From the NCBI GenBank assembly GCA_028292245.1, contig JAQGMS010000277.1:1-58112 (forward strand): a DNA stretch of 58,112 bases, written 5' to 3'. The notes under the pieces were generated by a model. That model made no database searches, had not been told where the DNA came from, and worked only from the letters and a program-made list of their open reading frames with translations. Of this stretch, positions 24,902 to 33,445 are shown piece by piece (positions within the stretch are counted from its first letter, which is position 1; every line of letters begins with the position of its first letter). Source of the stretch: Ramlibacter sp. (lineage in GTDB: Bacteria; Pseudomonadota; Gammaproteobacteria; Burkholderiales; Burkholderiaceae_C). Both the position numbers and the translations under genes were made by a program.

Positions 24902-25875
24902 CACTGCGCCTCGATGCCGGCGGCTTTCACGAGCTTGCGGAACTTGTCGATCTCGCGCGGCACCAGTTCCTGGAATTCCTTGACGCTGGCCGAGCGCACG
25001 TCGAACGCCAGCGCGCCCAGCCGCGTCTTCACTTCCGGCTTGGCCAGGATGACGCGCACTTCGGCATTGAGCCGGTCGACGATGGGCTGCGGTGTGCCGG
25101 CCGGCGCGAACAGGCCGATCCACGACTCGATCTCGAAGCCGGGCAGCACGGTCTCGGCGATGGTCGGGATCTCCGGGAACACGGCGCTGCGCTCGCGCGA
25201 CGTGATCGCCAGCGCGCGCATCTTGCCTTGCTGCACGAACTGGCCGGCGGTGGCCAGGTCCATCACGGCCATCGAGACGCGGCCCGACATGATGTCCGGC
25301 AGCGCCAGCGCCGCGCTCTTGTACGGCACTTGCAGGATGTCGATGCCGGTGCCGCGCAGCAATGTCTCGGTCATCACGATGCTGGTCGAGCTCACGCCCG
25401 CATAACTGAGCTTGCCGGGGTTGGCCTTGGCATAGGCGACCAGTTCCTTCATCGTCCTGGCCGGCACGTCCGGGTGGACGACGACGGCGAACAGGAAGCT
25501 GCCCACCAGCGCCACCGGCGTGAAATCGCGCACCGGGTCGTACGGCAGGTTCTTGAACAGGCTGGGGTTGGCGCCATGCGTGGCGTTGCTTCCCATCAGC
25601 AGCGTGTAGCCGTCGGGCGCCGTGTGCGACACCGCGGCGGCAGCAATGGCGCCGCCGGCGCCGAGCTTGTTCTCCATCGTGATCGGCTGCCCGAACACGG
25701 CGGTGAGATGCGTGCCTAGCACGCGGGCCACCGCGTCGCTGCCGCCGCCGGCGGCGCTGGGAATCACCATCGCGATCGGGCGGCTCGGGTAGCCTTGCGC
25801 CAACGCGAACAGCGGCAAGGCGAAGGCAAAGCCCACCAGGGCGCGCAGGATCGACCGGCGCAACTGCTTATGCAT
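24901..25875 (-). CDS. Bug/TctC-family tripartite tricarboxylate receptor
   Basis: 324 residues. Sec-type signal peptide (MHKQLRRSILRALVGFAFALPLFALAQG), then PIAMVIPSAAGGGSDAVARVLG, ENKLGAGG, APDGYTLLMGSN and VPYKSAALALPD. This is the only one of the five receptors in the window not preceded by the 40-bp module; it is internal to its operon, overlapping the MmgE/PrpD gene by 8 bp. Confidence 0.92.
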   Translation of the reverse strand: MHKQLRRSILRALVGFAFALPLFALAQGYPSRPIAMVIPSAAGGGSDAVARVLGTHLTAVFGQPITMENKLGAGGAIAAAAVSHTAPDGYTLLMGSNATHGANPSLFKNLPYDPVRDFTPVALVGSFLFAVVVHPDVPARTMKELVAYAKANPGKLSYAGVSSTSIVMTETLLRGTGIDILQVPYKSAALALPDIMSGRVSMAVMDLATAGQFVQQGKMRALAITSRERSAVFPEIPTIAETVLPGFEIESWIGLFAPAGTPQPIVDRLNAEVRVILAKPEVKTRLGALAFDVRSASVKEFQELVPREIDKFRKLVKAAGIEAQ

Positions 25876-27250
25876 GCTGCTTCTCCAGGGCCCGGACCGG
25901 TTGCGGGTAGGTGAGGATGCGCATCAGCTCGGACACGTCCTTCAGCTCGTCGAGCGCGAATATCAGGCTCGCGGCCTTTTCGGCCGGCTCGCCCACCACG
26001 ATGCCCTTGACGCAGTTGAGGTACTTCTGCTTGACCTCGTCATCGGAAAGCGGGTCGCCCGGGTCGCCGTGCGAGACGATGCAGACCTTCTTGTATTCCT
26101 GGCCCTGGCGGGTTCGGATCGTGATCGGGTTGGTCTCGCCCATGATCTCTCGCTTCCACTCCGGGTGCACCAGCAGCGAGGTCTTGGGCCATTGCGCCTG
26201 GCGCTTGGGGTCGCGCACGCCTTCGTCGGTGAAGGTTTCCAGCGAGAGGTCTTCGCGAAGGATCGCGGCGGCGGCGCAGTGGTTCATGCTGAAGCGCGAC
26301 TCGTCGCCGTTGCGTGGCGCGGCGAACTTGCAGATCTCCGGGAACGTGGGATTGACTTCCACCACGATGCTCTCGACATCGTTGGCGGCGATGTCGTGCT
26401 TCATCACCAGTTCGGTGATGCCATCGACCACGCGCTGCATCAGGTAGCAGGCGGTGAATTTCTTGAAGCCGACTTCCATCACGCGCAGGTCCTTGCCGCG
26501 GCCCAGACGGAACTCCAGCTCGGGGTGCCCGGCCAGCGCGTCGAAATAGCCGCGCGGGCCTTCGAGGATGTTGGGGTCGCCGGTCAGGCCCATCTTGGCC
26601 AGCCGCGCCGCGCTGATGCCGTTGCGGCCGGCGATGCCCGCTTCGTACAGGTGCGCCCCGGTTCCCATCTGGCGGGTGGAACCGGCGGCTTGCGACACCG
26701 CCAGGCTGATCGCCATCTGGGTCTGGTGGACATCGAGGCCGAACAGTTTCGAGGCGGCGGCGGCGATGCCGATGGCGCCCAGGTGCGGCGCCGTCAGGTT
26801 GCCCCGGTCCAGGGCCCCGTTGTCGGTGACGACCATGCCGGGCCGGGCCTGGACTTCATAGCCCAGCACGAACGCTTCGATGATCGCCTTGCCGCTGGAG
26901 CCGAGTTCCTCGCCCAGCGCGAACACCGCGGGAATGATGTGGCAGGTATACATCGACTCCGGCCAGCTGTCGTCCTCCAGCTCGGTGCTGTGCGCCGCCG
27001 TGCCGTTCACCAGCGCCGCCATCTCCGCCGACGTGCGAAAGCCCGCGCCCAGCACGCCGCTGGCCGGGTTGCCGCCGGATGCGCGCGCATAGTCGGCCAG
27101 CACCTGGCCGGCGTGGATGCGCGAGCCGGCCACAGTCATCCCGAGCGCGCTCAGGCACAGGGTCTTGGCCTTGTGCACTACCTCGCGGTCCAGGTCCTGG
27201 TAATTCGTGCCGCAGATGTATTGCGCAACGTCTCGGGTGGTGGTCGTCAT
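25868..27250 (-). CDS. MmgE/PrpD-family protein
   Basis: 460 residues, usual for the family, which includes 2-methylcitrate dehydratase, cis-aconitate decarboxylase and iminodisuccinate epimerase. Recognisable are SALGMTVAGSR near the N-terminus, NGTAAHSTELEDDSWPESMYTCHIIPAVFALGE (family HxxDxxD-like region), and the C-terminal GDPGDPLSDDEVKQKY with its small helical domain. It could dehydrate or decarboxylate a tricarboxylate-like intermediate. There are no prpB/prpC genes nearby, so a plain methylcitrate cycle role is unlikely. Confidence 0.88.
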   Translation of the reverse strand: MTTTTRDVAQYICGTNYQDLDREVVHKAKTLCLSALGMTVAGSRIHAGQVLADYARASGGNPASGVLGAGFRTSAEMAALVNGTAAHSTELEDDSWPESMYTCHIIPAVFALGEELGSSGKAIIEAFVLGYEVQARPGMVVTDNGALDRGNLTAPHLGAIGIAAAASKLFGLDVHQTQMAISLAVSQAAGSTRQMGTGAHLYEAGIAGRNGISAARLAKMGLTGDPNILEGPRGYFDALAGHPELEFRLGRGKDLRVMEVGFKKFTACYLMQRVVDGITELVMKHDIAANDVESIVVEVNPTFPEICKFAAPRNGDESRFSMNHCAAAAILREDLSLETFTDEGVRDPKRQAQWPKTSLLVHPEWKREIMGETNPITIRTRQGQEYKKVCIVSHGDPGDPLSDDEVKQKYLNCVKGIVVGEPAEKAASLIFALDELKDVSELMRILTYPQPVRALEKQHA

Positions 27251-27264
27251 GGTGCGTCCCCGTA

Positions 27265-27627
27265 TCAGATGATCAGCGCGTCGGCGTCGAACCGGTTCAT
27301 CGGGCTGAAGATGATCAGCATCTCGGTGGCTTCGATCGACGTCGCCCGGTGCGTCACGCCCGGCTGGATCAGGATGACATCGCCGGGCAGCAGCGTCTCG
27401 GTCCTCTCGCCGGCCTCGTCCCGGATCCCGAACTCCACCTTGCCGGAAGTGCAGAACACGATCTGCGGTTCCTGGTCATGCACATGCCAGGCTTCCGCCA
27501 CGCCGGCTTTCCATGCGTACTTGGAGAAGCCGACGCCCTCCATCTTGACGGGCTTGTATTGCAAGCCGGTGTTGTCGCGGAATTGCTTCCACGGCATCTT
27601 CTCGTATTCGATCTTGACGGCGCGCAT
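27265..27627 (-). CDS. Single-domain cupin
   Basis: 120 residues with one cupin barrel: motif 1 AWHVHDQEPQIVFCTSGKVEFG, which supplies His ligands, and motif 2 PGDVILIQPGVTHRA. It is probably a metal-binding enzyme or binding protein. Candidates are an isomerase, a decarboxylase or a dioxygenase acting on a pathway intermediate, but function is unknown. It sits 9 bp after the crotonase gene and 14 bp before the MmgE/PrpD gene. Confidence 0.85.
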   Translation of the reverse strand: MRAVKIEYEKMPWKQFRDNTGLQYKPVKMEGVGFSKYAWKAGVAEAWHVHDQEPQIVFCTSGKVEFGIRDEAGERTETLLPGDVILIQPGVTHRATSIEATEMLIIFSPMNRFDADALII

Positions 27628-27636
27628 GGTGACTCC

Positions 27637-28419
27637 TTAGTAAGTGGGGGTACGTTTGGCTTCGATCGCGTCCAGCGCCGCGGCGTAGTCGGGGCCGGCC
27701 AGCAGGCGGCCTTGCTGCAGCAGGTTGAATTCCCACTCGCCGGCCATCGTGCCTTCCATGGAGCGGCGCAGCGCCACTTTCGCGGCGCGCAGGGCGTCCG
27801 CCGAGCGGCCGGCCAGGTCCTTGGCGAACGCATGGCCCTCTTCGCGCAGCTTCTCGTCGGTTTCCGCGAGGTGGGTCGCCAGCCCGATGCGCACGGCTTC
27901 CTCGCCGTAGACGCGCTGTGCCCGCATGATCATGTTGGCGGCGCGCTCCATGCCGATCAGGCGCGGCAGCATGAAATTGGCGCCCAGCGGCGAGATGCAG
28001 CCGATCGCCGTCCAGTTTTCGTGGAAGAACGACTTCTTCGACACCACACGGAAATCCGCCGCCAGCGCGATGTCGCAGCCGGTGCCGACGGCGCCGCCGT
28101 TCACCACGGCGACGACCGGCTTGGAGCACAGCTTGATCTGGCGCACCACGCCCTGGAAGTAGCCATAGACTTCCCTCTGCACCTGGTCGGGCGTCATCTT
28201 CTGCACTTCGCGCAGGAACGCCTTGTCGCCGCCCGAGGAGAAGTCCTGGCCGTTGCCGGTGATCATGATCGCGCGCACGCCCGGGTCGGCGTCGAAGGCC
28301 GTGATGGCCTTCATCACCTCGCCGATGTATTTCGGCACCAGGCCGTTGCGCGTCTCGGGGCGGTTGAAGACGATGCGCCCGACGCGGTCTTCGACGCTCG
28401 TTTGGAGTTCTTCGCTCAT
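27637..28419 (-). CDS. Enoyl-CoA hydratase/isomerase family
   Basis: 260 residues. Crotonase oxyanion-hole regions GQDFSSGGDKAF and NGGAVGTGCDIALAADF are present. The substitution of Gly-Thr-Gly in the second loop and the segment NWTAIGCISPLG, in place of the usual E(x)GLxPxxG, mean that the usual second catalytic Glu is not evident. It may be an isomerase or hydrolase rather than a hydratase. It lies between the ACAD pair and the cupin gene. Confidence 0.88.
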   Translation of the reverse strand: MSEELQTSVEDRVGRIVFNRPETRNGLVPKYIGEVMKAITAFDADPGVRAIMITGNGQDFSSGGDKAFLREVQKMTPDQVQREVYGYFQGVVRQIKLCSKPVVAVVNGGAVGTGCDIALAADFRVVSKKSFFHENWTAIGCISPLGANFMLPRLIGMERAANMIMRAQRVYGEEAVRIGLATHLAETDEKLREEGHAFAKDLAGRSADALRAAKVALRRSMEGTMAGEWEFNLLQQGRLLAGPDYAAALDAIEAKRTPTY

Positions 28420-28450
28420 GGTTCGATTCCTGTAGGTGTGAGTGTGGGGA

Positions 28451-29608
28451 TCAGCCCGCCGCGGCGCGGCGGATCATGTTCTTGGCGATGGTGAGCTGCT
28501 GGATCTGGGTCGTGCCTTCGTAGATGCGGAAGATGCGCGCATCGCGATACAGCCGCTCCACGGGGCTGTCCTGCATGTAGCCGGCGCCCCCATGGATCTG
28601 CACCGCGCGGTCGGCGATGCGGCCCAGCATTTCGGAGGCGAACATCTTGCAGCACGACGCCTCCATCGAGATGTTCTCGCCGGCGTCGCAGCGCGCCGCC
28701 GTTTCCAGCACCAGCGCGCGCGCGGCCAGCAGGTCGGCCTGGCTGTCGGCCAGCATCGCCTGGATCAATTGAAATTCGGCGATCGGCTGGCCGAACTGCT
28801 TGCGCTCCATCGCGTAGTTGAGCGATTCGTCCAGCAGCCGGCGCGCCAGCCCCGAGCAGATCGCGCCCATGTGCAGGCGGCTGCGGTCGATCGCCTCCAT
28901 GGTCAACTGGAAGCCCTTGCCCTCCACGCCCAGCAGCGCGGTGGCGGGCAGCACGCAGTTGTCGAAATGGAGGTCGGCCACGTGCGTGCCCTGCTGCCCC
29001 ATCTTGCGTTCGTTCTTGCCGCGCACGATGCCGGGGTTGTCCGCTTCGACCAGGAACACCGAGACGCCCTTGCCGCCCTTGGACTCCGGGTCGCTGCGCG
29101 CCACCACGATGAACAGGTCGGCCTCGGCCACGCCGGTGATGAATCGCTTGGAGCCGTTGAGCACCCAGGTGCCGTCGGCGCGGTGCTCGGCCTTGGTCTT
29201 CAGCGCCGACGCGTCCGAGCCGGTCGCCGGCTCGGTGAGCGCGAATGCCGTGAGCAGTTCACCCGACGCGACCCGCGGCAGGTAGCGCTCGCGCTGCTCC
29301 TCGCTGCCGCCGTTCAGGATGCTGCGGCCGCCCAGGCCGTTGTTGGCGCCGAGATAGCCCCGGAAGGTGGGAGCGGCGTAGCAAAGCTCGAACACCACCT
29401 TCACTTCGTCGGAGGCGCACAGCTCCAGGCCGCCGTATTTCTCCGGCAAGGTCAGGCCGAACAGGCCGAGCTTGCCCATGTCCGCGATGATTTCGTCGGG
29501 GATGCGGTCTTCCTCGGCCACCTTGGCCTCGGCGGGGATCAGCCGTTCGCGCACGAAGCGCGCGACGCTGTCCGTCAATTGCCGCAGTGTGTCGGTATCC
29601 AGTGCCAC
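28451..29608 (-). CDS. Acyl-CoA dehydrogenase (tandem copy 2)
   Basis: 385 residues. Flavin motif AFALTEPATGSDASALKT and FITG, then C-terminal IHGGAGYMQDSPVERLYRDARIFRIYEGTTQIQQ with the catalytic Glu in YEGT, so it should be an active short/medium-chain type enzyme. It is strongly similar along its entire length to the adjacent upstream gene. In a cyclohexanecarboxylate-like route it could fill the AliB/BadJ role. Confidence 0.93.
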   Translation of the reverse strand: MALDTDTLRQLTDSVARFVRERLIPAEAKVAEEDRIPDEIIADMGKLGLFGLTLPEKYGGLELCASDEVKVVFELCYAAPTFRGYLGANNGLGGRSILNGGSEEQRERYLPRVASGELLTAFALTEPATGSDASALKTKAEHRADGTWVLNGSKRFITGVAEADLFIVVARSDPESKGGKGVSVFLVEADNPGIVRGKNERKMGQQGTHVADLHFDNCVLPATALLGVEGKGFQLTMEAIDRSRLHMGAICSGLARRLLDESLNYAMERKQFGQPIAEFQLIQAMLADSQADLLAARALVLETAARCDAGENISMEASCCKMFASEMLGRIADRAVQIHGGAGYMQDSPVERLYRDARIFRIYEGTTQIQQLTIAKNMIRRAAAG

Positions 29609-29617
29609 GTAGCTCTC

Positions 29618-30775
29618 CTAGTTCGCCGCCGCGCGGCGGATCATGTGTTTGGCGATGGTGATCTGCTGGATCTGGGTCGTGCCCTCGAAGATCCGGAAGA
29701 TGCGCGAGTCGCGGTACAGCCGCTCCACGGCGCTGTCCTGCATGTAGCCGGCGCCCCCGTGGATCTGCACCGCGCGGTCGGCGACGCGGCTGCACATTTC
29801 GGAGGCGACCATCTTGCAGCACGACGCTTCCATCGAGATGTTCTCGCCGGCGTCGCAGCGCGCCGCCGTCTCCAGCAGCAGAGCACGCGCCGCCAGGTGC
29901 TCGGCGCAGCTGTCGGCCAGCATGGCCTGAATCAATTGAAACTCGGCGATCGGCTGGCCGAACTGCTTGCGCTCCAGCGCGTAGTTCAGCGATTCGTCGA
30001 TCAGGCGCCGGGCCAGGCCGGTGGAGGCCGCGCCGATATGGATGCGGCCGCGGTCGATGGTGCGCATGGTGAGCTGGAAGCCGTTGCCCTCCTCGCCCAG
30101 CAGCGCGTCGGGCGGCAGCACGCAGTTGTCGAAATACAGGTCGCCGGTGTGCGTGCCCTGCTGGCCCATCTTGCGGTCGGCCTTGGCTTGCACCATGCCG
30201 GCCGTGCCGCGCTCCACCAGGAACAGCGAGACGCCCTTGCCGCCGCTCGAAGCCGGGTCGCTGCGCGCGACGACGGTGATCAGGTCGGCTTCCGGAGCGC
30301 CGGTGATGTAACGCTTGCCGCCGTTGAGCACCCAGCAGCCGTCGGCGCGGCGTTCGGCGCGGGTCTTGAGCGCCACCGCGTCGGAGCCGGTGCCCGGTTC
30401 GGTCAGCGCGAATGCGGTGAGCAATTCGCCGGATGCGATGCGCGGCAGGTAGCGCTCGCGCTGTTCCTCGGTGCCGCCCCACAACACGGCGCGGCCGCCC
30501 AGGCTGTTGTTGGCGCCGACGTAGCCGCGGAACGCGGGGGCCGCGTAGCACAGCTCCATCACCACCTTCACCTCCTCCGAGGCGTTGAGTTCGAGGCCGC
30601 CGTATTTTCCCGGCAGCGTCATGCCGAACAGGCCGAGCTTGCGCATGTCCTCGATCACATCCTCGGGAATGCGGTCTTCGGCGGCCACCTGGGCCTCGAC
30701 CGGGATCAGCCGCTCACGCACGAACCGGGCAATGCTGTCGGTGAAATCCTTCAGCGTCTGGGCGTCCAGTGCCAT
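29618..30775 (-). CDS. Acyl-CoA dehydrogenase (tandem copy 1)
   Basis: 385 residues. The motifs match the next gene downstream, including FALTEPGTGSDAVALKT and IFRIFEGTTQIQQ with catalytic Glu. Equal length, the shared N-terminus MALD and long identical stretches (e.g. DAGENISMEASCCKM) show a tandem duplication; differences are spread throughout, so it is not recent. It is separated from copy 2 by 9 bp and from the Bug receptor gene by 26 bp. Confidence 0.93.
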   Translation of the reverse strand: MALDAQTLKDFTDSIARFVRERLIPVEAQVAAEDRIPEDVIEDMRKLGLFGMTLPGKYGGLELNASEEVKVVMELCYAAPAFRGYVGANNSLGGRAVLWGGTEEQRERYLPRIASGELLTAFALTEPGTGSDAVALKTRAERRADGCWVLNGGKRYITGAPEADLITVVARSDPASSGGKGVSLFLVERGTAGMVQAKADRKMGQQGTHTGDLYFDNCVLPPDALLGEEGNGFQLTMRTIDRGRIHIGAASTGLARRLIDESLNYALERKQFGQPIAEFQLIQAMLADSCAEHLAARALLLETAARCDAGENISMEASCCKMVASEMCSRVADRAVQIHGGAGYMQDSAVERLYRDSRIFRIFEGTTQIQQITIAKHMIRRAAAN

Positions 30776-30801
30776 GCCGGTTCCTGTCGATGGCTAGCGC
30801 G

Positions 30802-31782
30802 TTATTCGGCTTTGATGTTGCCGCGCTTGATGACGTCGCGCCACTTCGGCAGCTCCACCTTCAGCAGCGCCGTCAGGTCACCCGGCGGGCCGCCGGCGGG
30901 GACGGCACCCAGGTCGGCCAACTTGGCCACGACTTCGGGCTGGCGCAGCACGGCCTGCAGCGCGTCGTTCAACTTGCGCACGATCGGCGCGGGCGTGCCG
31001 GCCGGCGCCACCATGCCGTACCAGGCGGTGACTTCGAAGCCGGGAAAGCCGCTCTCGGCGATGGTGGGCGTGTCGGGGAACGAGGGCAACCGGTGCGGCG
31101 AGGTGACGGCGACGGCGCGCAATTTGCCCGCACGCACGTGCTGCAGCGCGATCAGGCTGCTCTGGAACATCATCGACACCTGGCCGCCCAGCAGGTCGGT
31201 CTGCGCCGAGCCTTCGCCCTTGTAGGGCACGTGCAGCATCTTCACGCCGGCCACCGACTGGAGCAGTTCTCCCGACAGGTGCTGCGTGGTCCCGATGCCG
31301 CCGGTGGCGTACGTGTACTTGCCGGGATTGGCCTTGAGCAGCGCCAGCAGTTCGGTGAAGTTGTTGGCGGGGACGCTGGGATGGACGGTGAGCACGCTGT
31401 ACGAGCGCGCCAGCAGCACCAGCGGCGCGAAGTCGCGCAGCGTGTCGTAGGGAACGTTGGGGATCAGGCTGGGATTGACCGCCAGCGGGCCGATGGTCGA
31501 CAAGCCGATGGTGTAGCCGTCCGGCGCCGCCCTGGCGACCGCGTCGGTGCCGGGGATGCCGCTGGCGCCGGGGCGGTTGTCGACGATGACCGCTTGCCCG
31601 ACGATCTCGCCGAGCTTGAGGCCGACGATGCGCGCCAGCACGTCGGTGGGACCACCGGCGGCGTACGGCACGATCATGCGGATCGGCTTGTTCGGATACG
31701 CGTCGCCCTGGGCGGCGGCCGTCAGCGCGATCACGGAAAGAGAGATCGAAGCCAACAGCTTCGAGGCGAAACGACCGATCAT
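30802..31782 (-). CDS. Bug/TctC-family tripartite tricarboxylate receptor
   Basis: 326 residues. Signal peptide MIGRFASKLLASISLSVIALTAAAQG, then PIRMIVPYAAGGPTDVLARIVG, DNRPGASG, APDGYTIGLSTIGP and VPYKGEGSAQTDLLGG. The start at 31782 has GGAGACA upstream; a longer frame reaching 32052 would run into the SDR gene and lacks a signal peptide. First gene of the unit running to 22816, with the conserved module 60-100 bp upstream. Confidence 0.92.
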   Translation of the reverse strand: MIGRFASKLLASISLSVIALTAAAQGDAYPNKPIRMIVPYAAGGPTDVLARIVGLKLGEIVGQAVIVDNRPGASGIPGTDAVARAAPDGYTIGLSTIGPLAVNPSLIPNVPYDTLRDFAPLVLLARSYSVLTVHPSVPANNFTELLALLKANPGKYTYATGGIGTTQHLSGELLQSVAGVKMLHVPYKGEGSAQTDLLGGQVSMMFQSSLIALQHVRAGKLRAVAVTSPHRLPSFPDTPTIAESGFPGFEVTAWYGMVAPAGTPAPIVRKLNDALQAVLRQPEVVAKLADLGAVPAGGPPGDLTALLKVELPKWRDVIKRGNIKAE

Positions 31783-31841
31783 GTTTGTCTCCAGGTATTC
31801 AGGGATGCCTGGGACCGATGGTGTGGCATCGGCCTGCCGTT

Positions 31842-31881
31842 GACAATTGACCTTTATTCCCGACGGTGGAGCGCAATTCAA
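31842..31881 (-). promoter_or_regulatory. Conserved 40-bp module G
   Basis: Minus-strand reading begins TTGAATTGCGCTCCA and ends AATAAAGGTCAATTGTC. It aligns without gaps to the other modules. The T-N11-A box is imperfect here (C at the A position). It lies between the stop of the SDR gene and the Bug receptor start, so it defines a new transcription unit within the long minus-strand array. AATAAA at the right spacing from TTGAAT could be a -10 element. Confidence 0.55.
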
Positions 31882-31885
31882 GCGT

Positions 31886-32677
31886 CTACCAGCCACCAAA
31901 CGAAAGTCCGCCATTGACGCTGATCGTCTGGCCGGTGATCTGCGACGCGGCGCTGCCGGCCAGGAACACGGTGGCCTGCGCAACCTCATCCGCAGTGGGC
32001 GGGCGCCCCTGCGGAAAGCGCGCCACCGCTTTCGAAAACAAATGGTTCGCAAAACCCTCTTTCGCGAACACGCGATCCCAGCCGGGCGTGCCGGAGGTGA
32101 TGGTCAGCGCGACCGAATTGACGCGGATGGCATCGCGCGAAAGTTCTCGTGCCAGTGCCTTGGTCATCAGGATGATCGCGGCCCCGGAGGCGCCGATGAC
32201 GGATTCGCCCGGTGTCGGATGGCGTGCCGCGTCGGTGGTGATCATCACGATCGAGCCGCCGCCGGCCTGGCGCAGGAAAGGAATGGCGGCGTGCACCGGC
32301 AGGATGCGCGCGAGCACGCGCGTGGAAAAGCCCGACGCGATCTGTTCCGGCGTCATGTCGGCAAACGGCGTCGGCCCCAGCGAATGCTCGGCGCCCGCGC
32401 TCACCACCACATCCAGCCGACCCATGCGCCTGGCGGCTTCGGCCACGGTAGCGCCGATGCTGGCCGCGTCGCCCGAATCGCTCTGGAGAAAGAAGGAACT
32501 TCCGGAAAGCGCGCGCAATTCTTTCGCGGCGTTCTCGCCGCGCTCGGCCGAGCGGCCGGTGACCACCACCGTCGCGCCGCGCTGCGCGAATATCTTTGCC
32601 GCGGCAAAACCGATCCCCGCCGAGCCGCCGCTCACCAATACGGCCTGGCCGTGATGATCCCGGTCGTCCGTAGTCAT
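31886..32677 (-). CDS. SDR-family protein lacking the catalytic Tyr and Lys
   Basis: 263 residues with an SDR Rossmann fold: VSGGSAGIGFAAAKIFAQRG at the N-terminus and a C-terminal ITGQTISVNGGLSFGG. Where classical SDRs have YxxSK the sequence is VIGASGAA, so Tyr is Ile and Lys is Gly; the usual catalytic Ser region is ITTDAA. It should not be an active dehydrogenase. Its start lies immediately after the stop of the intact BadH-like SDR. In the heteromeric BbsCD dehydrogenase of toluene degradation one SDR subunit is likewise inactive, which offers a model. Confidence 0.85.
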   Translation of the reverse strand: MTTDDRDHHGQAVLVSGGSAGIGFAAAKIFAQRGATVVVTGRSAERGENAAKELRALSGSSFFLQSDSGDAASIGATVAEAARRMGRLDVVVSAGAEHSLGPTPFADMTPEQIASGFSTRVLARILPVHAAIPFLRQAGGGSIVMITTDAARHPTPGESVIGASGAAIILMTKALARELSRDAIRVNSVALTITSGTPGWDRVFAKEGFANHLFSKAVARFPQGRPPTADEVAQATVFLAGSAASQITGQTISVNGGLSFGGW

Positions 32678-32679
32678 GC

Positions 32680-33426
32680 TCAGCCGGCCATCGTCAGGCC
32701 GCCGCTGACGCTCAGCACCTGGCCGGTGATGTAGTTGGAGTTCGGCCCCATCATGAAGCGCACCGCCTGCGCCACGTCCTGCGGGTCGCCCAGGCGCCGG
32801 AACGGGATCGCGGCGATCAGCGCGTCGCGCAGGCCTTCGGAAGCCTGGGTGTTGAACAGCGGCGTGTCGGTCGGGCCGGGGCACACGCAGTTCACGTTGA
32901 TCTGGTTGCGCGCCATCTCGCGCGCCAGCGACTTGGTGAAGGCGATCAGGCCGCCCTTGGTGGCCGCATACACCGTCTCGCCCATGCTGCCGACCCGGCC
33001 GGCGTCGCTGGAAATGTTGACGATCTTGCCGGCGTTGGCCTTCATCATCGAAGGCAGCACCAGGTGCGTCAGCCGGATCGCGCCCAGCAGGTTGACGGCC
33101 ATCAGGCGTTCCCACAATTCCGGGTCGTTCTTGATGAAAGGCTGGACCTTGTCGAAGCCCGCCGCGTTGACCAGGCCATCGACCCGGCCGTGCGCGGAAA
33201 GAATCGCCTCGGCGAAAGCCTTGACCGATTCCGCCTTGGCCAGGTCCAGCCCGGAGGCGTGCAGCGAACCGGCGCCGCTGTGCTCGCCGGCCGTGCGCTG
33301 GGCGCCTTCGAGGTCGATGTCGCCGATGCACACCGTCGCGCCCTGCGCCGCCAGCACTTGCGCCGTCGCCTTGCCGATGCCCGAGGCGCCGCCGGTGACG
33401 ATGATGACCTTGTCCTTGAGTTCCAT
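32680..33426 (-). CDS. BadH-like 2-hydroxycyclohexanecarboxyl-CoA dehydrogenase (SDR)
   Basis: 248 residues. Cofactor motif TGGASGIGKATAQ, catalytic region NISSDAGRVGSMGETVYAATKGG with intact Ser, Tyr and Lys, and C-terminus GQVLSVSGGLTMAG. The last two segments are, from memory, nearly the same as in BadH of Rhodopseudomonas palustris, which oxidises 2-hydroxycyclohexanecarboxyl-CoA. A BadI-like gene lies upstream in the same unit. Equally possible is a related beta-hydroxyacyl-CoA on a substituted ring. Confidence 0.82.
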   Translation of the reverse strand: MELKDKVIIVTGGASGIGKATAQVLAAQGATVCIGDIDLEGAQRTAGEHSGAGSLHASGLDLAKAESVKAFAEAILSAHGRVDGLVNAAGFDKVQPFIKNDPELWERLMAVNLLGAIRLTHLVLPSMMKANAGKIVNISSDAGRVGSMGETVYAATKGGLIAFTKSLAREMARNQINVNCVCPGPTDTPLFNTQASEGLRDALIAAIPFRRLGDPQDVAQAVRFMMGPNSNYITGQVLSVSGGLTMAG

Positions 33427-33445
33427 GATCGGTTTCCTTGGTTGT

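Noticed and set aside
25868..27250. 2-Methylcitrate dehydratase (prpD) of a methylcitrate cycle
   Set aside because: Only family membership is clear. No prpB, prpC or acnD genes are adjacent, and the neighbours are acyl-CoA enzymes.
28442..31225. A 927-codon open frame on the plus strand
   Set aside because: It is antisense to the two tandem acyl-CoA dehydrogenases and the Bug receptor, which have full motif support. Its translation is His/Ala/Arg-rich with no recognisable domain, a common shadow of high-GC coding DNA.
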